Of a DNA stretch of 22,260 nucleotides, positions 12,626 through 20,624 are shown piece by piece. The stretch covers positions 1 to 22,260 of the IMG/VR virus record IMGVR_UViG_3300030090_001225. One strand, 5' to 3'. The notes beneath the pieces were generated by a model. It was not told the origin of the DNA, ran no database searches, and saw nothing but the letters and a program-made list of their open reading frames with translations. A program made the translations under genes and the position numbers. This stretch comes from a virus. Position 1 is the first letter of the stretch. Every line of letters begins with the position of its first letter.

Positions 12626-14841
12626 CAGTTTATACGCTTGCCTGTTTTGTCGTATCGAATTGTTTTGGTAGCGGCTGGATCACCAACTGGTACGCCCTGT
12701 ATTTTCAAAACACTGTTTATTTGATTTTGGAGAGCCTGTTTTCGAGCTTTTAAATTTCGATACTCTGTCCGCACACCTGCTTCTGGTCGCCCTGCCCCAT
12801 ACATTTTGATGTAATCTTCTTCTGTAAATTTTAATTTTGTATCTAAATCGTCAATGGCGCTTTGATAACTTTTTACTAACTGCTGATTTCTCAGGGCCGT
12901 CATAAGATCAGTACCTTTTAAATCTTTCTTAGTCTTAGTTATCTCAGACCTTTGCCCTTCTAATTGTTTCTTTCTATTTTCCAACGCAGTAATTTCGGGT
13001 TGGGTCAAGGGCTTCCCTGTCGCACTTTTGCCACTAGAAAGTATTTCGTTAATTTCAGTAATATCAGATTGAGTTCTCGCAAGCTGGTTTGCAAGAGAGT
13101 TCTGTTCTCTCGCTTCTCTTGCTTGCCCAAGCGCAATTCTTGCTTTTTCACGCTCTTCACCGGTTTTTGCAGTAGCCAAGTTTTGCTCTGCTGTAACGAA
13201 TCTTAAATTTAATTCTTGTGTTGTTTTGAACCTGTTAAAAGCTTTTTCATTAATATCTCGCCGTACCTTTTCTAGGTCGCGTATCTCTGACCGTAGTTTT
13301 CTAACCTCGTCTTTTCTGCCAGCTTTTTCTGCTACTTCTAACTGGGTCAGTTTAGCTTCTGCATCAAACAAAGCATTTTCCTGCTTCCTGACTTCACTCA
13401 GACTTTTACCATAGGTAGCAATAGCAGGAGCAGCCTCACCTATTGCCTGACCAATATAAGGACTTTTAGTGCCCGCAATCCTAAGGGCAGCTTCGAGAAG
13501 TGCCAGACCAGCCGCCTCATCACGTTGACCGCCAATGTCGTCTTTTCTGGCACTCAAAGCCGTAGTTAAATCTTTATACGCAGAGTCAGCCGTTAAATTA
13601 GTTTGTGCTTCCGTTAGGGCTTTATCAGCAGCACCTCTTGCAGTAAGAAAAGATGGACTCATCGTGGGAGCAACAAACTGTTTTCCCTTAATTTCTGCTA
13701 TGCGTTTTGCGAATGGATCAAAATTAGTTGAAGTGTTTGTTCCAGCTACAGCGTCTTCAGATTTTTTCAATAAAGATGCAACATCCACAGGACTGTTAGC
13801 TTTTTCTGCTGCTTTTAAATCTCGTTGCGATAAACTGGTTGACAATAATTCCGTAACATCCCGTTTCATTTCATCGCTAAAATTTTCATTCGTTAGAAAA
13901 GCTTTAAAATCTTCGTCATAATTTTTACTTTCCCTTAATCTGTTAGCCGTTGTTCTTACGCCTTCTAAATAGCTAGGGTCACTTCGCATAAGGGCTACTT
14001 GGGATTCACGAGTAGTGCCTACCGCTTCAGGTACGACAGTTGACACCGCTTTAGGTACGACAGTTGACACCACTTCAGGTTCGACGCCGCCCGCACCGCC
14101 CCCGGCGACGGGCACCACGTTCAGCGTCTGCTTCAGATTTCGCGCATTCGCATCCCGCGCTTTATTTTGCGCCTCTAAGATTGCTTGCCTGTAGGCATCG
14201 GGGTCACGCAAAAACCTTTGCAAAGAACCTACAGCTTCCCTTCTACCCCTTCGATCATACAAAGGATCGTTGGGTTGCTGCGGGAAAAGCCTATCCATTG
14301 CTGTTGCCGCTCTAAAACTTGGTGATCTTTTTGTAGCGGCTGGACTAAATCTTGCGTAAGGAGAGCCGGGATAACTAGGGTCATAAAATTCCGCAGCAAA
14401 CCTTTGTGGATCAAAAACACCTCTACGAAAAAAATTGTCTCTATTAAAAGATATCCCATCTTGCGCCTTGATTTTTGCAAGACCACCGTCAGCCATACGA
14501 GTTACTGGTAACTTATTCGCCATCGGTTGGGGAGAAGGTGGCATTGTTGTCATTGACTGCTCAATGGGCAGGTTCTGCGGTTGTGTAGCCATCCTGTTCT
14601 GGGGACGTGCCAAAGCACCAAGACCCTGAGCCATGTTCGTTGCGGGGTTTAGTATGTCTTCCGCAACAGTTGTCGCAGCCTGAGCTTGGTTCTTTTGATA
14701 CTCTTCCTTCATTTCCTTGCGGCGACCCATTTCGGTCATCACCAGAAACTGGGGAACAGTGCCTTTGGAAAATACGTCTCGAAGCTGATTGTCGCTTAGG
14801 TCTTTCAGCTTGTCTTGAATCTGAACAAGATTTCCTACCAT
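12625..14841 (-). CDS. Coiled-coil internal virion protein, T7 gp15-position homologue
   Basis: A 738-residue protein. Its N-terminal 60 residues include LSDNQLRDVFSKGTVPQFLVMTEMGRR, a helical module I recall from marine phage virion proteins. A Pro/Met/Gln-rich linker follows, with the motif MADGGL near residue 115. A low-complexity Val/Gly/Ala section with an 8-residue repeat covers about 225-275. Long Glu/Lys/Arg/Gln-rich helices covering about 470-720 predict a coiled coil. Its length is close to T7 gp15 (747 residues), and it lies between a gp14-like and a giant gp16-position gene, so I infer a part of the ejected core. No enzymatic motif is visible. AGAGG lies about 10 nt before the ATG; the stop overlaps the giant gene start. 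Confidence 0.75.
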   Translation of the reverse strand: MVGNLVQIQDKLKDLSDNQLRDVFSKGTVPQFLVMTEMGRRKEMKEEYQKNQAQAATTVAEDILNPATNMAQGLGALARPQNRMATQPQNLPIEQSMTTMPPSPQPMANKLPVTRMADGGLAKIKAQDGISFNRDNFFRRGVFDPQRFAAEFYDPSYPGSPYARFSPAATKRSPSFRAATAMDRLFPQQPNDPLYDRRGRREAVGSLQRFLRDPDAYRQAILEAQNKARDANARNLKQTLNVVPVAGGGAGGVEPEVVSTVVPKAVSTVVPEAVGTTRESQVALMRSDPSYLEGVRTTANRLRESKNYDEDFKAFLTNENFSDEMKRDVTELLSTSLSQRDLKAAEKANSPVDVASLLKKSEDAVAGTNTSTNFDPFAKRIAEIKGKQFVAPTMSPSFLTARGAADKALTEAQTNLTADSAYKDLTTALSARKDDIGGQRDEAAGLALLEAALRIAGTKSPYIGQAIGEAAPAIATYGKSLSEVRKQENALFDAEAKLTQLEVAEKAGRKDEVRKLRSEIRDLEKVRRDINEKAFNRFKTTQELNLRFVTAEQNLATAKTGEEREKARIALGQAREAREQNSLANQLARTQSDITEINEILSSGKSATGKPLTQPEITALENRKKQLEGQRSEITKTKKDLKGTDLMTALRNQQLVKSYQSAIDDLDTKLKFTEEDYIKMYGAGRPEAGVRTEYRNLKARKQALQNQINSVLKIQGVPVGDPAATKTIRYDKTGKRIN
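14021..14085. repeat. 24-bp direct repeat, 2.7 copies, inside the coiled-coil gene
   Basis: Two 24-bp units at 14021-14044 and 14045-14068 differ at one base; a third partial unit (17 bp) at 14069-14085 has further changes. The unit core is GGTACGACAGTTGAC. On the minus strand they encode an 8-residue period, VSTVVPxA. The period is a multiple of three, so copy number can change without breaking the frame. It is a protein-level linker repeat; there is no spacer structure. Confidence 0.85.
14086..14165. other. GC-rich patch of unusual codon use
   Basis: Directly after the 24-bp repeats, 30 of 35 bases at 14086-14120 are G or C, and high GC continues in part to about 14165. The surrounding gene is visibly AT-rich. 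On the minus strand it encodes NVVPVAGGGAGGVEPE and preceding residues with almost all-G/C third positions. Either Gly/Ala/Pro composition or a recombined foreign segment could explain it. Confidence 0.55.
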
Positions 14842-14853
14842 CTTACTTACCCT

Positions 14854-15909
14854 CTATCCTAATAGTTTAGACAAGCCAGCAGCACCCAGACCAAGGCTTA
14901 AAAGAGGTGCATAAGGACTTGGGGGTGGCTCCAGCCGTCTAACTTCTGACTCTGGCGTAATCGGCACACCACGCAGAATAGATGACAAATATTGAAGCTG
15001 ACCTCTTTCGTAATCCCTTTGGTTAACAAAGTCCTGATAAGCCAAATCAAGCTCTGACTGTCGCCGCAGTCTTTCAGTTTCCCCAACACCAGCAAGGGCA
15101 GCAGCCTGTTCCAGCCGTGCTTTTTGTTTGGCTGGTGCCGCTGTCATAAGAGCCTCTGCACCTGCCAGACCAAGACGATCAGCAGTTTCTGCTGCTTGCA
15201 ATCGTCGCTGTTGCTGTGCCGCAGCATCAGCTAACGCCTGTGCCCTTGTCTTTACAGCTAATTGCTGTTGTCCCGTAGCCGCCGCTAATGCTGTATCAAA
15301 TGCTCTTGATCGTGCTTGGGCACCCATTTCATCTAGCCGCTCATCAAGATCACGCCGTGCTAAAGAATCTGCTACGGCTCTACGGCTACCACCAAAAGCA
15401 CCGCCCTGTATTGCTGACGCATCTCTACCAGCCTGTGCCTCGGCAAATCTCCTCTGGGCTGAGGCTTCTTGTTGGGCTAATACATTTTCCAGATAAGGAT
15501 TTACGAAACTCTGCACCTGAGTGCGGGGGTCTGTAGCAGCCAAAACAGCTTCGGTAGGCGCAGCGTATTGTGCAAACGCAGTTGACGGATCAAACTGTGC
15601 AGCAAGATCGGTGCCTGTAAATTGTGTGGGTCGGGCGACCTGCTCTAAAAACTCTCCACCAGCAACGTCAAATGATGCCGCCGTTGTAGGATCACCAGCT
15701 ATATCGGTAACCATTTTTTCTGAGCCAGAGCCTGAAGCCGTAGGCTCCGCAATTCTTGCCTGTTGATAAGCTTCATATGGAAGCTCTGATTGAATCTCAG
15801 TCCTGTCCAGCAACCTTTTAAAATACGGTTCTGCATACTCAGGGAGATTGCTTGTTGTCTGCGTTACCTGTGATGTTTGTGGTGTAGACCCACCGCCGCC
15901 CTTGCCCAT
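14854..15909 (-). CDS. DNA-ejection-type internal virion protein, T7 gp14-position homologue
   Basis: A 351-residue protein that begins Gly/Ser/Thr-rich (MGKGGGGSTPQTSQ). The middle is a long Ala/Gln/Arg-rich helical region with the signature GGAFGGSRRAVADSLARRDL (about 168-187). That signature is common, from memory, in ejection or pilot-type proteins of short-tailed and marine phages. The C-terminus is hydrophobic (LLSLGLGAAGLSKLLG), possibly membrane-interacting. T7 gp14, its positional equivalent, is 196 residues and inserts in the outer membrane during ejection; whether this one does is inference. GGAGG sits 7 nt before the ATG, inside the end of the upstream gene, with only 2 nt between the two genes. 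Confidence 0.75.
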   Translation of the reverse strand: MGKGGGGSTPQTSQVTQTTSNLPEYAEPYFKRLLDRTEIQSELPYEAYQQARIAEPTASGSGSEKMVTDIAGDPTTAASFDVAGGEFLEQVARPTQFTGTDLAAQFDPSTAFAQYAAPTEAVLAATDPRTQVQSFVNPYLENVLAQQEASAQRRFAEAQAGRDASAIQGGAFGGSRRAVADSLARRDLDERLDEMGAQARSRAFDTALAAATGQQQLAVKTRAQALADAAAQQQRRLQAAETADRLGLAGAEALMTAAPAKQKARLEQAAALAGVGETERLRRQSELDLAYQDFVNQRDYERGQLQYLSSILRGVPITPESEVRRLEPPPSPYAPLLSLGLGAAGLSKLLG

Positions 15910-15911
15910 AG

Positions 15912-16328
15912 CTAAACCTCCATACGATAAGAATAATACTCAGATGTCCAACCGATTTTTTTCAACTTTCTTTCCCAACCTTTTCGTCCAATGAACTCAA
16001 CAAACTTGCACCCGTTATCGTCAGCCCATCTTTTAATAAAATTATTAACCTCTTCAAACCAGTCATCGTAACCAGAACCACCAATAAACAAAGTCTGCAA
16101 AGACCTCGCACCGGGATGTTCTACAAACTTGGAGGTCCAAGCAGCTTTTGTTTCTTCGTTGTCTTCATCATATATTAAAAACAAATGCTGCTTACCTGCT
16201 TTTACTTCTTCGTATACTGATCCGATATCCCAACGCCCACCTGAATATTGAATAGCTTTAGCTAAAAGATTGGCAACATGCGGCCATTCCTTATCAACAT
16301 ATTCTGGAGGAACAAGGGATACAATCAT
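15912..16328 (-). CDS. GNAT-fold-like protein, T7 gp13-position homologue
   Basis: A 138-residue protein with an apparent acetyltransferase-like fold order: N-terminal helices, a strand HLFLIYDED, a second strand SLQTLFIGGSG, the helix WFEEVNNFIKRWADDNG, a strand FVEFIGRKGWERKLKKIG, and a terminal strand YYSYRMEV. The GRKGWERKLKKIGW ending matches the pattern of phage GNAT-like proteins. T7 gp13, which lies at the same place in its operon, is of similar length and also looks like a GNAT fold. No obvious acetyl-CoA pyrophosphate loop (Q/RxxGxG/A) is seen, so an enzymatic role is doubtful and an assembly role is more likely. The ATG overlaps the previous stop as ATGA. Confidence 0.65.
   Translation of the reverse strand: MIVSLVPPEYVDKEWPHVANLLAKAIQYSGGRWDIGSVYEEVKAGKQHLFLIYDEDNEETKAAWTSKFVEHPGARSLQTLFIGGSGYDDWFEEVNNFIKRWADDNGCKFVEFIGRKGWERKLKKIGWTSEYYSYRMEV
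15917..15921 (-). promoter_or_regulatory. Ribosome binding site of the 351-aa gene
   Basis: GGAGG on the minus strand, 7 nt before the ATG at 15909. It lies inside the last codons of the upstream GNAT-like gene and supports the chosen start. Confidence 0.75.
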
Positions 16329-17893
16329 GCTGGCATCACCTCACCAACCATGTTCGGCGGCTCTTTTGTCCCAGTGCGCCGTGTCCGAACACGATCAATT
16401 AACCTCATCAACTCATCCTCTCCTGCCTTTGAACTGCCATCTCCGATACCTGAGACAACATCAGCAGGAAGAACAAACTCGCCATCAGAAAGAAGAACAT
16501 CCTTTTCTCCCTCCAGAGTCGCCTGAACCATATCGTCACGACCTTTGCCAATGCCCTCAATCATGCCGTCACCTTCAACAAGCATGTCTTGGTTCTGACC
16601 CATTTGCTCCAGCATCATTTCCTGATTGACCTGCTCAACAAGAACATCAAGAGCGTCTTGACCGTACTGATCTACAAAAGCTTGAATGGCAAATTCTGGA
16701 TTAGCGTGTTCTCCTCGGATAGCAGAGATAGCTTCCACAACAACAATGTCCTGCATCTGCCCATCAGGAGACGGAGCTTCCATCATCATCTCCTGTATCT
16801 GCATCATTGACGAGTCAGGATCAGCACCCTCCATAACACCAGCCATCGCGCCTAAGCCCGATGCTGCGGGGTCCATCCCCTGCATTTCTTCCAAAGCAGC
16901 GAGTCCACCCATCTGCATACGCACGGGTCCACCATCAGCAATAAATCTTGTTGGAGAAAAGTAGTTAAACTCTGGGTCTATACCGCCACGATAATCAGGG
17001 TCTGGCTCAAACCGATCCCGCGTACCAAACCGTTGCGGACTATACACTCTTTCTTTTTCTTCTGGGAAGTCAATCTCCGTAGGAAACGCAGCCTCTTCTA
17101 GGACCGCACCACCAACACCAGACACAGCCTGACCCAGTGGGTTTATTTGTCCTTTAACCAAAAGCCCCGAATCTGGATCAACATATGCAGAACGCGAAGG
17201 CTCGAAAATTTTATCCATAAGACCAACGTCCGCACCCTTAGTCGTTGCATACTGCCCCGCACCAAAGGCACTTGAAGAAGCTGGCAACCTTGTGGTTATT
17301 CCTTCGCCGGGCAAATAATTATCAGGAAGAGCGTCGAGAGCATCTACATTCACTGACCCTGAACCAAAAATCACATCACCACTTGGTCCCGCTGGTAAGG
17401 CTAAAGCAGCATCACTAGGAGCCACGTTAGCCGTAGCCGTATCTGCTGCCGCAGCTAGTGCTTCTTGCCCGCCAATAGCATCGGCTGACCTGATAAAATC
17501 ACCGCCCTGCGTCAAGCCCTGCATCAAGCCGCCTGTAATACCTGATATCAGTCCTGTTTTAACACCCTCACCAAGATCACCTGTTGCGACAGTCTGTCCC
17601 AGTGCTGAACCAACAGCCCCAGCAACATAAGGGTTTGCCATCAAGAACGCACCTAGACCACCAGCACCTGCTAACGCACCAGATGTTGCCAATGCTGTTC
17701 CCCCTAGTCCTCCCAGTATAGGAAGGAGTGCAGGAAGAAATGCTTCGGGTAATCCTGTGTCTGGGTTGGTAGTCAGATAACCACCTGAACCAGCAGCCAG
17801 TGCCTGTGCTTCCTGAGGGTTAACATGCATCAGGACGCTATCACCGTAACGACCTTTTTGTCTTACAGCTTCCGCTGCTTCTACTAGGCTCAT
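16325..17893 (-). CDS. Gly/Ala-rich virion structural protein with ADGG/MGGL motifs
   Basis: A 522-residue protein from the ATG at 17891-17893. A longer reading from a TTG at 17905 is possible, but GGAGG lies 5 nt before the ATG and would fall inside the longer version. The N-terminus (MSLVEAAEAVRQKGRYGD, VLMHVNPQEA, GYLTTNPDTGLPEAF) matches a theme I recall in marine phages. Residues of about 50-105 are a hydrophobic Gly/Ala region able to enter membranes. Further on come FIADGGPVRMQMGGL (near 318), Met-rich acidic helices, and a C-terminal LSDGEFVLPADVVSGIGDG (near 468), a conserved small domain of these proteins. The gene lies between tail and ejection genes. Likely a tail or internal virion component; no enzyme motif is seen. 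Confidence 0.75.
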   Translation of the reverse strand: MSLVEAAEAVRQKGRYGDSVLMHVNPQEAQALAAGSGGYLTTNPDTGLPEAFLPALLPILGGLGGTALATSGALAGAGGLGAFLMANPYVAGAVGSALGQTVATGDLGEGVKTGLISGITGGLMQGLTQGGDFIRSADAIGGQEALAAAADTATANVAPSDAALALPAGPSGDVIFGSGSVNVDALDALPDNYLPGEGITTRLPASSSAFGAGQYATTKGADVGLMDKIFEPSRSAYVDPDSGLLVKGQINPLGQAVSGVGGAVLEEAAFPTEIDFPEEKERVYSPQRFGTRDRFEPDPDYRGGIDPEFNYFSPTRFIADGGPVRMQMGGLAALEEMQGMDPAASGLGAMAGVMEGADPDSSMMQIQEMMMEAPSPDGQMQDIVVVEAISAIRGEHANPEFAIQAFVDQYGQDALDVLVEQVNQEMMLEQMGQNQDMLVEGDGMIEGIGKGRDDMVQATLEGEKDVLLSDGEFVLPADVVSGIGDGSSKAGEDELMRLIDRVRTRRTGTKEPPNMVGEVMPA

Positions 17894-17898
17894 AGCAT

Positions 17899-17903
17899 CC
17901 TCC
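17899..17903 (-). promoter_or_regulatory. Ribosome binding site that decides the 17893 start
   Basis: GGAGG on the minus strand with 5 nt to the ATG at 17893. It argues against the TTG start at 17905, which has no comparable site. Confidence 0.7.
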
Positions 17904-17929
17904 AATCGTATTGACTCATCATAATCCTA

Positions 17930-18235
17930 CTAACTTATTGTTACTGTTACAGAACCAACTGATCCTGTGCCGACGTTTCCAGCAACATGAGGATTATTTA
18001 TTCTACTTACTTTTAGAAATCCATCCACCTCAAAAACGTCCCCAACAGCAAGAGTTGTGTCGTTGTTAAGTAAATTTGTAATATTTAACCCAGATGTTTT
18101 AACGAGGCCGGGGTTTTCTATTTGTGCCACCAAGATGTTTAAGTTAGCCGAAAGGGTGCCAAAATAGCCCACGTCATAACTAAAGGGTGGCGACAAAAAT
18201 GTAGGTTTTGTGGGGGCTATTGGCCTACTTGACAT
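17930..18235 (-). CDS. Small virion-region protein, unknown function
   Basis: A 101-residue protein, Asn/Thr/Val-rich, with mostly beta-type sequence and no signal peptide or membrane segment. It begins MSSRPIAPTKPTFLSPPFSYD. Later parts read VGDVFEVDGFLKVSR and end GSVTVTIS. The start is coupled to the upstream tail gene as TGATG, and 36 nt separate its stop from the next ATG. The position after the nozzle-type gene and the beta-rich composition suggest a small tail or head-tail accessory. I do not recognise a characterised family. Confidence 0.75.
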   Translation of the reverse strand: MSSRPIAPTKPTFLSPPFSYDVGYFGTLSANLNILVAQIENPGLVKTSGLNITNLLNNDTTLAVGDVFEVDGFLKVSRINNPHVAGNVGTGSVGSVTVTIS

Positions 18236-20094
18236 CAGCGCCTCCCATCAGGACGCACGTCCATACGCGGCGTTCCAAGCTTCCACTGCACTCCAGTGCT
18301 GCTAGATTCAACCCGAAGAGTCATAGACCGACCCCGTAAACGCACGTCTGCTTTTTCTGTGTAAAGCTCTATGGGGGAAGATGAGGTTTGCGTCACACCT
18401 GATGTGTCGGTTTGCTCGTAATTGGCACCGGGGTAGTTGCGACTCTTCAATATTAAATTTGCACTTGGGGAAGAATCAGTGCTGGTAGTAAACGAAATGT
18501 CAGGGATAATCCTGCTTACAAAAGAAAATTTGTCACCCTGCCCGATATCAACCTGAGACGACTCGATGTAAGAAGAGATTGCAGAAGCTGGCTCCGTTGA
18601 TCCGTCATCCAGCCCAAGCTCTTGGTTGTATAAATATTTATCGCTCGATGCAGCAACAGGATAATTTTTTATCCCACGATCCAACCACGCAGTGCGGGGC
18701 AGCGTTCCGTAAAACCAAAGGTTGTTAGTGTAATTCCAGACAACATACCTGTCATTTTCTGATGAGGAAGAAGAGGGATAAAACCACCATATCTCACTGA
18801 ATGCCGAGTTAACACCGCAACATATTTTTTGAACTTGGTCGAGATTCATGTCGCTGAAGACATACTGTTTTACCGAACAGGGCAACGTAGACACACCGCC
18901 CTTATATACATAAAAGTCATCCCGCCCCATCCATGCAGAAAAATCTTCAACTGCTATAGCTGCATTCGGAGAAATAATTGTAATCAAACCAGATATTTGC
19001 GTTATACCAAATGTAAACGGAGGACCAAGAAACCGCATCGAGTGCAAAGAAACATCAGTCCAAACCAGTATTTCTTCTCGTGCTTCCTTGGCACAAACAA
19101 TCTCAGACCCAGTACCTAGTTTAAGGCTACCTGCTGTGTTGTCTGTTCTTGTTTCCCAATCAGTCAAAGACTCCTGATCAGCAAACCTGATTAACAAAGG
19201 GTCTTGTGTGCCAATCGCAGTCTCGTCATCACAGCCAAACGCTATAACATGCCGATCTCTGTCAGAAACCATGATCTGCTTGGCAACTGTGGGAGCAAGA
19301 TTAGACCCAGACAAGCCAGACAAAACAACAGCCCTGTTGGTTACACCACTGGATGCGTCCCAATAATATATATTTCCCTGACGCTGATTAATGAGGAGGT
19401 CTTCGCCAAAGTTATCCTGCGTCCACAAACCAAGTTGTGTTTCTGCGCCAGAGCTAGAAGCCCCCGAACCCCACGTCCCGCGTCCGTAAGTTCCAATTCC
19501 CCAACCTGTTCCTGTTACACCCGTATCTAACGCTGTGTTTATTTGATAAGCAGACGTAACCGATCCGCCACCATTACCAGAGTCGCTGGCATTTGCAGTT
19601 ACAGAAACAGTAATTGTGTATGTGTTACTTGTAGGAGTAGTAACAATTTTATGCTCTGCGTTAAGAACCGCAGCAGTAACATTCCCACCTAAACTTGCCG
19701 CACCGCTGAATGTAACAAAATCTCCGTCTACTGCGCCATGCGAATTATCGGTAACCGTTATTGTAGAAGAGCCGTTGGTTGCAGCAAAGGTTGTAGTGTT
19801 TGTTGTGGTCCTGCGTATAGGCGTAACGTCATAATACGTCTCGCCTTCCTCAACATAAAATTTAGAGTTAGTGCCAACGCCAAGGTATATTGACCCGTCA
19901 AGAGCAACCCATGAATACAAAGATCGGCACGTTCCTTCAAACAGGCTTCCTGAATATTTTTGCCAACCACCAATTTTTTCAGGAAACTGATCACGAAACC
20001 TAATTTTATCAGAGTCGAACCACCCGCCTTCGTTGGAATACGAAGTAAATTCTCTGTTGATTCCAGCACGAAATTTCAGGTCTTGTAACGCCAT
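18235..20094 (-). CDS. Tail nozzle / DNA-stabilisation-type tail protein with an inserted beta domain
   Basis: A 619-residue protein. The N-terminus (FRAGINREFTSYSNEGGW, KIRFRDQFPEKIGGWQKY) followed by repeated short beta segments is typical of the phage tail family that includes P22 gp10-type stabilisation proteins. It resembles, by fold expectation, propeller-like T7 gp12 nozzles. Repeated propeller-like strands include GSIYLGVGTNSKFYV, LLINQRQGNIYYWD, FYVYKGGVSTLP and DRYVVWNYTNNLWFYG. Residues of about 97-190 are a Thr/Ser/Gly-rich Ig-like insert (STITVTDNSHGAVDGDFVTF, SNTYTITVSVTA) that interrupts the pattern. The C-terminus is a beta domain ending RMDVRPDGRR. The stop of the preceding gene directly abuts the ATG (TAAATG). 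The structural assignment is confident; the exact ring (nozzle or adaptor) is inference. Confidence 0.75.
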   Translation of the reverse strand: MALQDLKFRAGINREFTSYSNEGGWFDSDKIRFRDQFPEKIGGWQKYSGSLFEGTCRSLYSWVALDGSIYLGVGTNSKFYVEEGETYYDVTPIRRTTTNTTTFAATNGSSTITVTDNSHGAVDGDFVTFSGAASLGGNVTAAVLNAEHKIVTTPTSNTYTITVSVTANASDSGNGGGSVTSAYQINTALDTGVTGTGWGIGTYGRGTWGSGASSSGAETQLGLWTQDNFGEDLLINQRQGNIYYWDASSGVTNRAVVLSGLSGSNLAPTVAKQIMVSDRDRHVIAFGCDDETAIGTQDPLLIRFADQESLTDWETRTDNTAGSLKLGTGSEIVCAKEAREEILVWTDVSLHSMRFLGPPFTFGITQISGLITIISPNAAIAVEDFSAWMGRDDFYVYKGGVSTLPCSVKQYVFSDMNLDQVQKICCGVNSAFSEIWWFYPSSSSSENDRYVVWNYTNNLWFYGTLPRTAWLDRGIKNYPVAASSDKYLYNQELGLDDGSTEPASAISSYIESSQVDIGQGDKFSFVSRIIPDISFTTSTDSSPSANLILKSRNYPGANYEQTDTSGVTQTSSSPIELYTEKADVRLRGRSMTLRVESSSTGVQWKLGTPRMDVRPDGRR

Positions 20095-20619
20095 TTAACT
20101 TCCTAATTCTGGCCAATCATAAAGAATGCCGGATTTGTTCCCATCTTTATCGCGAGTAACAAACAGTGCAGCTACAGCATCGGTGTTTGCCGCACCATCA
20201 ATCGCGCTTTCCATTGCGGTTGCCTTGGTGCGGATCGCATCCCGATACGTTTGAATGTTAGACGGAATAGCCGTTCCCTTATCAGCTTTCCTGATAACTG
20301 CCCAATCCGTATCAGCTAACAAGCGGTATTGCTGTGCCTGAACTTCTCGCTTTAAAGCTGTTTTGACGCCTTCGTTAGTAACACCGTCAACTGTTGTGTC
20401 TGCCAAGTTTTTAGCGGTTTTCTCAATCGTCACACCATCAGCAGCATAGTTCCATGTATACAGGCGGGAGTCTGGAGGAGTTTCGGGATTAACTTCCGTC
20501 ATCCCTGCAGCTTCTTTCTCAGACTTAGACCAGATGTGCCAGTTAGGAGGGTGCTGAATGCCGTCGCTGTTAGCCCAAGAACTCCCCTCCCGAATAATTT
20601 TTCCGTCATATTTCCACAT
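20095..20619 (-). CDS. Tail-fibre-assembly-like protein
   Basis: A 174-residue protein. The first half is Trp-rich (MWKYDGKIIREGSSW, PPNWHIWS). The second half carries a helical pattern LLADTDWAVIRKADKGTAIPSNIQTYRDAIR. The pattern of W-x-V-x-R, a short turn, IP-x-x-I, and YR-x-x-IR is typical of tail-fibre assembly chaperone and DUF4376-like proteins of many phages. Its place directly after the SPRY adhesin gene (5-nt gap) fits a fibre-folding partner. A GAGG site about 8 nt before the ATG overlaps the end of the fibre gene. It could instead be a structural fibre-tip subunit. Confidence 0.65.
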   Translation of the reverse strand: MWKYDGKIIREGSSWANSDGIQHPPNWHIWSKSEKEAAGMTEVNPETPPDSRLYTWNYAADGVTIEKTAKNLADTTVDGVTNEGVKTALKREVQAQQYRLLADTDWAVIRKADKGTAIPSNIQTYRDAIRTKATAMESAIDGAANTDAVAALFVTRDKDGNKSGILYDWPELGS

Positions 20620-20624
20620 AGTTT

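Noticed and set aside
14021-14085. Direct repeats as a CRISPR array or iteron origin
   Set aside because: The units are contiguous without spacers, only 2.7 copies, and encode an in-frame 8-residue repeat in a virion gene.
15727-15790. Two short inverted repeats (GAGCCT...AGGCTC and AGCTTC...GAAGCT)
   Set aside because: Both are short, lie inside the 351-aa coding region and are not followed by a T-run on the transcribed strand, so there is no terminator or operator case.
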